Source: Micromussa lordhowensis
Lineage: Eukaryota; Cnidaria; Anthozoa; Scleractinia; Lobophylliidae
Assembly (NCBI GenBank): GCA_964020085.1
Contig: OZ026606.1
Location: 13,385,797-13,449,796, forward strand
Direction: 5' to 3'
DNA length: 64,000 nucleotides
Numbering within the stretch: position 1 is the first letter of the stretch; every line of letters begins with the position of its first letter. The translations under genes were made by a program, and so were the position numbers. Of this stretch, positions 57,328 through 64,000 are shown piece by piece. The notes under the pieces were generated by a model, which was given only the letters and a program-made list of their open reading frames with translations, was not told the origin of the DNA and searched no databases.

Positions 57328-58957
57328 CCCGGGGGGATACTCCTAGAAAAATTGGGTGGGGGTGTGCGGCCCGCTTCCCAAAACCCTTACCCTATTTATG
57401 ATCAAAATCTTCGATATTTCCTACCCTATTTATGACTTGACCAAAAATTTGATGTCCTACTTATGACCGTTGCGGCTGGCATAGTTGCCCCTCTCTCCTC
57501 CGCAGAGGCTCAAAGGTTTTTTTTCGGGTGGGGAGGATCCGCTGAGTAATGTAAGTGCAGGCACAGAGTTACAGGCGACGGCGGAAAGCGCGGGAGCCTC
57601 TGCCAGATACCACGCCCAAAATGGCCGCCATCCGGGGGAGGCAATTTCCTGTGGGCTACTCGCAGGGGTGGCTTGTGTACCTTGTATCAGCAAAAATGGC
57701 GTGCAAGATTTTGAGGTTAAGTGATGTCGAAGGTTTAGCTAAAACATACTTGAATGCATGGAAATCGGGAAAAGTCTGTTGCTTTCATGAGAACTGTTTT
57801 CCTAAGCGTCTTTCGTTCACCTCCGAGTGGTTGAACTATCACTATCGAATTCAACATTCTCAAGATCGCGCAAGTGGTGATGAAGAAATATAGAGAAGAA
57901 CAAAATGTGCTCAGGAAACTCATGGCTAGTGAAACTCTGAACAGGATCGCAATTCAGTCTTAAAAGAGACAAGAACAAGTAAGTTTTTTTAACGTTTGTC
58001 TGCTCGGCGAACTGAACAATTTTCTTCGCGAAATCATTGTGAAATCGAAGGTCAAGTCTTAAGTTGCATTGAGCTTAATCTTAGCATACATTTGTTTAAA
58101 GGAAAGTAATTTTTTTGTCTTTTACATCTGCGGTGATGGGTAAATCCCTTTGCAGATTACATATATAGATGTAGATGTAGATAACAATACGATTTCAGTG
58201 GTGAGAACCAAACGATGATTAAGCTTATCCTTTTGTTTACTTCGTTTTATTAACGGCATTTTTACAGAAGTTCTAAATTTAACGTTTGCAAATAATAGGA
58301 AAAAATAAATATAAGATATATAGATTGCAAGACTTTATTTAAGTTGAAATTTACCTTGAAGAGAGAGCTCTTGAAGAGGACATTCCAGCTGATCCGAATC
58401 GTTCGCCATATTATTGTTTTTAGGACATGCAAGACTACCCCTCACGGGTTTCAGGGAGGCCTTTGAAGTAAAACAGTTTTGCTTCTTTTCTTGGAAAATA
58501 CGAAACTAGGTAACAAAAAAACTAATGCAAACTGTAGCGACATAATTAGCAATGAGTTTCTGTGAGTTTCAAGCTGTCAAATGAAGCCAAAGCCGAGAAA
58601 TCCATCGATGTACGAGAAAACGACAAGGATGTACGAGAAATCGACGTACATCTGGTAGAGGTTCTCCGCCTGATCGATCCATTCGACTTTGTGCCTGCGG
58701 TACACTTCGCACAGCGGATTGATATAACGAATGCTTGAACCTCTGCGGAGGAGAGAGTAGTTGCCCTAAACATAATTTATGAAGCGCTTTGGTTGATGAT
58801 CTTATCGATAATGATGAAAAGTAGCTTCTTCTAAAAAACATACCCAGTCCAAAACGAGAGCAAAAAGTATACCCTATTTATGACCAAAACGGCTGAAAAA
58901 CCGTACCCTTTGGGGCTGCACATACCTATATAGCCCATATAAGGAAGTACCCCCGGG
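57328..58957. mobile_element. 1.6-kb terminal-inverted-repeat element
   Basis: Left end CCCGGGGGGATACTCCTAG and, reversed, right end CCCGGGGGTACTTCCTTAT. Sub-terminal phrases taccctatttatgac occur near both ends in inverted orientation (57410-57440 and 58870-58890). The flanks are also similar (cgaaaagc on both sides). Such CCCGGGGG-ended elements are, by recall, common in cnidarian genomes. The internal part carries one small open frame on the plus strand. Confidence 0.7.
57555..57893 (+). CDS. Small protein with C2H2-like zinc-finger motif inside the element (hypothetical)
   Basis: A frame of up to 112 residues; a better start may be the internal ATG giving MAAIRGRQFPVGY. The C-terminal part has CFHENCF...EWLNYHYRIQH, i.e. 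C-x4-C-x14-H-x4-H, a C2H2-like spacing, followed by an acidic end. It may be a captured or element-encoded DNA-binding fragment, or part of a longer spliced gene. No transposase catalytic motif seen. Function unknown. Confidence 0.4.
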   Translation: MQAQSYRRRRKAREPLPDTTPKMAAIRGRQFPVGYSQGWLVYLVSAKMACKILRLSDVEGLAKTYLNAWKSGKVCCFHENCFPKRLSFTSEWLNYHYRIQHSQDRASGDEEI

Positions 58958-59777
58958 TCGAAAAGCTAGGTTTTCAAAATGTTTTTCGCCCACACGAAAA
59001 CGCAAAGCTTGCGGTTTGAAGAGCGTTTTCGAAAAGCTCCGTTTCGTGACGGAATAATGTGGATGGTAGACCGCATTTTCAATTTTCATCCGGCGCAAGT
59101 GAACAGCGCAACTGCACTCTCGTGGCATTAAATAATATCAGTAACGCTGGGGTCGACGCTTACAAAACATATTAATTTCAATTTCACTTACGAATTTCGC
59201 AATTGTCAAGATCTGTTCAGTACGTCTATCGGCTTTAAAACTCTATTAACCTGCTCAAGTTGAGTGTACAATAAAACCGTTACCGTAATTCCAAAATGGG
59301 AAATACGAAAAATTAGCCGTCGTGGTTGACGTTCTCCAAGCAGGCAGGACTTGGTTAGGGGTGGAGCATTTGACTTATGAGGGAGGGGTGGGGTTAATTT
59401 CGGTACATGCCCGAATTTTTTAACCTTTTCATGCACTCGGAGATTTTTTTCTCGTACGTGTGTATGCGTAATACTTTTTTCTCCGTTTACCACGCATTTT
59501 TTCGGCTCACTTTTTTTTTTTCGTGTGAACTTTTTTCGGCAGCGGTCGTGTGCATGAATTATTATTTTTAGTGCAATTATACTTGCAGGATATATATTTT
59601 CTAAATAACCAGCCCCCCTACCGTCAAAAGTCAATGGCTCACGTGCACAGCCATTGTTCTGCACATTAAACCTTTTGTTTGGTGACGTTCTCGTTATTCA
59701 CCGCGGTTTAATCTCGTTCCCAAATGTCTTGTTCGCCATGAAGTTGACGAGATCTGGGAACGAAATCCGCGTGGCGG
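58958..59777. repeat. Repeat-like sequence 3' of the Mab-21 gene
   Basis: Shares aaattagccgtcgtggttga and cacgtgcacagccattgttc with the MITE at 32317-32673, and has T- and C-rich stretches. No gene seen. Confidence 0.45.
59707..59712 (-). promoter_or_regulatory. Candidate polyadenylation signal for the Mab-21-fold gene
   Basis: On the minus strand the sequence reads ATTAAA about 65 bases after the stop codon. It is the nearest usable hexamer but lies inside repeat-like sequence. Confidence 0.25.
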
Positions 59778-61079
59778 TCACAATAGATCCGTCAAATAAG
59801 TCTCAAAATTTGGGGTCGACGCTAAGTACTTGTCTGGTTTCGTTCGCACCTGATAGCATTTCTGTAACAGGCCAGCTACATGATCCTCGCTGATGGATTG
59901 TGACAGTAGATTCACACTTGGTAGAAAATAATGCGGAAAAGCGCGCGCACCCAGGCCGATGATGATTGCGTCTATAACAGCTAAAAGAAGCTCAGGTAGA
60001 TTTTCTTCAGTCCAGTAACCCGGAGGAACATGGTCCATTGTGTAGAACAGAATAGTTTTCAGATTGTAAGAGGTGATAAATTTGGGTTGAGAGAGATGGG
60101 CTTTCAATATAGCTTTTAAGACTAACCAGCATTTTCGTACCAGTGGCCGAGACTCGCTAATGTAAGCTGCAAGGACAAGTTCAGCCTTTGATGTCGAAAG
60201 ACGCCAACTATGTGGGATTGCGTCGATTGATTTAGCGACCAAATGGGCGGGCATACGAAAAAGCTCTTTTTCTACGTCTTTTGATGGCCAGTACCGCTTT
60301 CTGGAAGCCCAGCTATCGTAAATATTGAAAATATCTGCAGCTGTAATACAGACGACCAGGTCGATACTCCAATTGTTAATGCAGTTATATCCCGCTTTGC
60401 GCAGTGTGACACCCTGCCAGTCTTCCGGGTATGGAGACTGCATTTCAAGAGGCAACTTCGCAATGTCAAATTGCAGTGTCAAAGCTGGGCCATTTCTACT
60501 GACAACAATACAACCTGGTACAAATCCCTCCTCTCTATCCATCATTTCATTTATGACTGTAACCACAACTTGCTCAAACGACTGCATAATTTTGTCAGCA
60601 TCTAACAGGTGGTTTCCATCTCTTAAGACACAACAATCCTGCCATCTTTTAAGGCTATCGCCACTGAGAACAATATGCTTAAAAGCGTCTTGTTTCTCTT
60701 CGCCTGAAATTACACAATCAACTAAAGAAACACCCTCAGAATGCGCCCCCAAGTCACGCAACACAAGCATGAAATCAAACTCGTGTTCAATATAATTCTG
60801 GAAATTTGTCTTCTGGCTTATGACAGAATGTTCTTTGAAGCTTCCAGTTGGGATAACCTCTTCAAAATCAAACCTGGCATCTATTCCACAAATACGTGGT
60901 AGAATTTCTTCGGTGACGAAAGTATTGAACTGTTCAAGTTTATCTGTTGCTACTTGTGACTCATTATATATTCGGTCTGCCTGGTAATAGGCCATCAGGT
61001 CTGATAGATCTCTGTATGGTACACCAGATAGCACGTCAACCCTTTCTTGTGGGCTGTTTTCAGTTTTACTGCTAGCCAT
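59778..61079 (-). CDS. Mab-21-fold nucleotidyltransferase, cGAS-like receptor candidate
   Basis: Single-exon gene of 433 residues. The N-terminal half has the nucleotidyltransferase signature: GS at 79-80 (PTGSFKEHSV), the acidic pair E100-x-D102 (HEFDFMLVL) and a third acid D205 (LQFDIAKLPLE). The C-terminal half has the Mab-21 hallmark HSWRLSTSKAE (290-300), then RKCWLVLKAILK and SYNLKTILFYTMDH. This is the cGAS/Mab-21 family. With GS and three acids kept, catalysis (cyclic-dinucleotide synthesis on ligand binding, signalling to STING) is plausible, unlike inactive Mab-21 developmental proteins. No cGAS-type zinc ribbon or extra N-terminal domain is seen, so ligand and product are unknown. 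Upstream (61165-61191) is a G-run in a repeat-like stretch, so no promoter can be called. Family membership is firm; the cGLR role is inference. Confidence 0.87.
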   Translation of the reverse strand: MASSKTENSPQERVDVLSGVPYRDLSDLMAYYQADRIYNESQVATDKLEQFNTFVTEEILPRICGIDARFDFEEVIPTGSFKEHSVISQKTNFQNYIEHEFDFMLVLRDLGAHSEGVSLVDCVISGEEKQDAFKHIVLSGDSLKRWQDCCVLRDGNHLLDADKIMQSFEQVVVTVINEMMDREEGFVPGCIVVSRNGPALTLQFDIAKLPLEMQSPYPEDWQGVTLRKAGYNCINNWSIDLVVCITAADIFNIYDSWASRKRYWPSKDVEKELFRMPAHLVAKSIDAIPHSWRLSTSKAELVLAAYISESRPLVRKCWLVLKAILKAHLSQPKFITSYNLKTILFYTMDHVPPGYWTEENLPELLLAVIDAIIIGLGARAFPHYFLPSVNLLSQSISEDHVAGLLQKCYQVRTKPDKYLASTPNFETYLTDLL

Positions 61080-61164
61080 GAAATTGTCCTTTGAATGATG
61101 TCTTACCTATTGACATGGGCAAAACAGATATCTTATTATAGACTAAACTACCGTGGTGCAGTGG

Positions 61165-61191
61165 CCAGGGCCGGGGGGGGGGAGGGGGGGA
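61165..61191 (+). repeat. G-run with G-quadruplex potential
   Basis: Runs of 8-10 G separated by A or CC on the plus strand, about 90 bases upstream of the Mab-21-fold gene's ATG (C-rich on its coding strand). Surrounded by phrases (gggggtaccaaaaggaacca; agaggtaccaaaaactgc) typical of a G-ended dispersed element. Confidence 0.7.
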
Positions 61192-61704
61192 GGATCTCAT
61201 ATGAAAACTGAACGGGGGGTACCAAAAGGAACCAAGATCCTGTTTTGTGGGTGGGGCTTTTTTTTCACCCCTAAGAGGTACCATTTCTAAAACAACATGG
61301 TAACTGATGCTTTCATAATTTAAAATAGCGATAAGGACTCATTACCCTAAATGTTACCACAAAAGCTCACACTGTGCAACTATGCACCATTTGAGGTTGA
61401 AAACCCTATAAAGAGGTACCAAAAACTGCTTTTTTTACCCCTAAAGATATGGCAAGCAACTCCATCCATTTTATATCACATGGGAGACCTCCCCCGAGAT
61501 GTCAGGGTCCTTTTGTTTACTTCACTATCATGATGTCTCTCTCTATTCAGGAGCATACATGGACACCAATGCATTTCATGCTGAGGGTAACTCTACAATA
61601 GACAAGCTTCTCATCCATGGCCAACGGAGAGTAAAAATACTCCTATTTGCCTAATGCTATGCAAACCAGAGATAAACACTGGCCTGATTAGCCTGTTCTG
61701 CAAT

Positions 61705-61736
61705 TTGTTTGTTTGTTTGTTTGTTTGTTTTTTTTT
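61705..61736. repeat. TTTG microsatellite with poly(T)/poly(G) end
   Basis: Six TTTG units running into T8 and then G11; upstream of the Mab-21-fold gene. Confidence 0.85.
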
Positions 61737-61871
61737 GGGGGGGGGGTGCCACAGACTATGGCCTGATGGGCTGGTAGGCTCAAATGCAGACTTAACCTGG
61801 CAGTACATTAGAGAAGTTTTGCTTTGACCAAGCAATTTCAGTACATCAAGATAGAAAATAAATAAATACAA

Positions 61872-62640
61872 AGAGGATGAGCTGTGATTATTTTGTAGTG
61901 TGGGGTGTTAATTTGAACCCATCTCTGACAAGAATAAGGGACGGGGAGTTTACATCTGAAAACTTATACCTGTTCCAGTATAACTACATTATTTCAGACC
62001 AAGTTTTATCAGATATACAATGTGGGTCATGTGATGCCATCTTAGCTTGGATGCCTAAACTAAACTAAACTAACATGTGCTTAATGGCTCCGACCACAAC
62101 AAAATTGATTTTATACCAGAACAAGGTGTAGAGTTGCGGTGAATAAAATAACTTGCTTTTAATACACACCAAACGACCGTTACAACTCTTGGTTTTCACA
62201 CACCCACCGCATACATTACTGCTGTTTATATAACTACCGACAACAATTGATGTTACGTAATCGGCAAACTACACGTGCGGAATTAGTCAAGACACTACAC
62301 AAGGGGTCACTCTTTGTTTATGATACCAGTCTGAGTTTTTGTACCTGGTACAGCGACCATGGTCAACTCACACTGTATGTCTTGATCTGGTATATGACAT
62401 TTCGTACTGGTAGCAGGTGAACAAACACACAGTTACAAGAGGGGTCAGGATGAAATCTCACCAGTATGAAAGTCATACTGATATCATTTAAACAGCTGCT
62501 AAGGAAGATCCAGGAACAAACAGCAGGTGAACATCACGAGGAGTAGTGCACATGGAAGTGTTGTCTCAAACAGGGTTTTAACATAGCAAGCTCCAAAAGA
62601 GGGCGAAGGGTATGTGTATCCCTAGGGTATGGGTATCCCT
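61872..62640. other. Intergenic, no gene seen
   Basis: Contains actaaactaaactaa and GT/CA-rich phrases but no gene, RNA or clear mobile element. Confidence 0.5.
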
Positions 62641-62644
62641 AGGT

Positions 62645-62673
62645 AACAACAACAACAACAACAACAACAACAA
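62645..62673. repeat. AAC trinucleotide microsatellite
   Basis: Nine to ten AAC units, flanked by repeated atgggtatccctaggt-type phrases. It encodes a spurious poly-Asn run. Confidence 0.9.
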
Positions 62674-63080
62674 TCCCACTAAGGTAATCCTAGGTAATCC
62701 CACTAAAGCTATTTTTAGATTTGGTATCCAGTCCTCCTACAGTTCTTTTATGGGAAACAAAAATATGTGTAAAGCCCCTAGGGCACTCCTAGTGAGTAAC
62801 ATCTGCATCACAAGATTGGCCACTTTGAGACTCTCAGGAATGAGATTAATGAAGCCAGGAGAAAGATTATCTCAGGAATAAGTCCTATATGGTGATTAGC
62901 TCTCTTACCGTCCCTTCCCTCTTGCCAACTCTTATAACATACACTACTTGATGTGCATCAGAGGCCTGATAAAAAAGTAACCTCTTCCTACCACAAATAC
63001 AATATGATTAAATAATAGCCCCTTTCCAAGTTGCTTGAAACCTCTCTATCAAAGCAAGGCCTGGCGCACAAACATTCATA

Positions 63081-63119
63081 GCGGAGCTCCGGCGGCCGAA
63101 GGCCGCCAAGCGGAGCCCC
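63081..63119. repeat. Short GC-rich hairpin
   Basis: ggcggcc-gaa-ggccgcc hairpin flanked by gcggagctcc and gcggagcccc; too short and isolated to assign. Confidence 0.6.
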
Positions 63120-63207
63120 ATACCCATATTAGGAAACTGAAGGGAACCCATGAACTGATTTTCTCATGTGTATCATGGCTAGCGGTATTGCTCGTGGGCG
63201 CGTACGC

Positions 63208-63236
63208 ACGACGACGACGACGACGGCGACGGTGGT
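63208..63236. repeat. ACG trinucleotide microsatellite
   Basis: Six ACG units, then ggcgacggtggtgg; gives a spurious poly-Arg run. Confidence 0.85.
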
Positions 63237-63799
63237 GGAGTCGCGCAACATGGCGGCCACAATTGACACGTAAACCAAAACGAGGCTTCAGTTTTCGCGG
63301 GCTTTCCTTGTAGGTTGACAGAGCACATGTACCCTTGGTTTAAAGCGTCCTTTGGACATCCATGTTGCAGTCAATTGACACCTGTCAAAACAAGGAATCC
63401 GCTGACCAGTATCACGTGACCATATCGCGGGCTCAAGTTCAGGGCTCATCGAGGTCACGTGTTTTTTTAAAGTTGACCGCTGCCCAAGTGCTGCTTTTTT
63501 CGATCAGATCGCGGGCTCATGTCAGGATTAACTTGCTGTAAACAGCGTAGGGTTGGTAGGAAGCCGGTTAACGCTAACCCAGGATTAAAATTTAACCGAA
63601 TTATAACCTTTTCTTTTGTACAAAGTTTTTTCACTGCTTTTGTTTTGCGTATTTTGCTTTCATTAAAATTCAAAACACAAAAACAATATACAGAAAATCT
63701 CACCGCAAAGTTACAAAACTCAAATCAAAATTCTACTTTATCCTCGGCTAGTTTGATCGGGCTCTGAACAACCCGGCCCAGGAGCTACGCTTTTAGGCT

Positions 63800-63930
63800 G
63801 GCCTAAATCTATATATTATGAAAATGAGTTTAATTTGCATGTGAATGAAATCTCATTTTCAAATGAAAGGATTAGCACCAAGGGTCTCTTTGAGAAAGAG
63901 GCTAAATGGTAATTTGGAAATGGCCTATTG
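63800..63930. repeat. Foldback element family D, copy 2 (partial)
   Basis: Matches 17892-18067 in reverse: atgaaaatgagtttaattt, gtgaatgaaatctcattttc, tctttgagaaagaggct and gaaatggcctatt. Confidence 0.7.
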
Positions 63931-64000
63931 TATAATTGAATTAAATTACCGGTACCAAAAACTAACAAGGATTTAGTAACTGAATCAACAAATGAGTAAA

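Noticed and set aside
62645..62673. Poly-Asn protein
   Set aside because: Produced by an AAC microsatellite.

Overview
The window is metazoan genomic DNA: genes split by GT/AG introns, AT-rich intergenic sequence, and many tRNA-derived SINEs, short foldback/MITE elements and non-LTR retrotransposon remnants. Gene content and repeat style fit an anthozoan cnidarian, most likely a stony coral. That assignment is an inference from overall character; I could not search a database.

Four protein-coding genes are supported. (1) Positions 1-32,193 (+): the 3' two thirds of a Piezo mechanosensitive channel gene. I could place 32 exons whose phases join into one uninterrupted frame of 1,792 residues ending at a TAG. 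The 5' exons, about the first 500-700 residues, lie upstream of the window. (2) 37,426-43,558 (+): a three-exon, 893-residue single-pass membrane protein with signal peptide, two laminin G domains, one EGF module, a fibrinogen-like module, a Ser/Thr-rich stalk, a transmembrane helix and a short tail (neurexin/Caspr-like). (3) 50,272-54,327 (-): a two-exon, 820-residue paralogue of gene 2, facing it tail-to-tail. (4) 59,778-61,079 (-): an intronless 433-residue Mab-21-fold protein with an apparently intact nucleotidyltransferase active site, i.e. a cGAS-like receptor candidate.

The Piezo introns and the gaps between genes hold the repeats. Three MITE families are flanked by TTAA target duplications (piggyBac type), one of them nested inside a SINE. 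There are a pogo/Tigger-like MITE with TA duplication, several foldback elements, a perfect 73-bp palindrome, a 0.65-kb inverted repeat, two LINE reverse-transcriptase relics, a possible solo LTR and a 1.6-kb terminal-inverted-repeat element carrying a small zinc-finger-like ORF. An array of GCGGGAAA motifs sits in a Piezo intron.

Piezo (force-gated cation channel), the two neurexin/Caspr-like adhesion proteins (cell contact, scaffold recruitment) and the cGAS-like receptor (innate sensing) need not act together; apart from the obvious duplication of genes 2 and 3, shared location is the only link visible here. Points most worth a second look: opposite PDZ-ligand classes at the tails of the two paralogues, their Caspr-like but shortened architecture with an intron difference, the tryptophan at the Piezo inner-helix gate position, the intact catalytic triad of the Mab-21 gene, and the recurrent TTAA MITE colonisation of Piezo.
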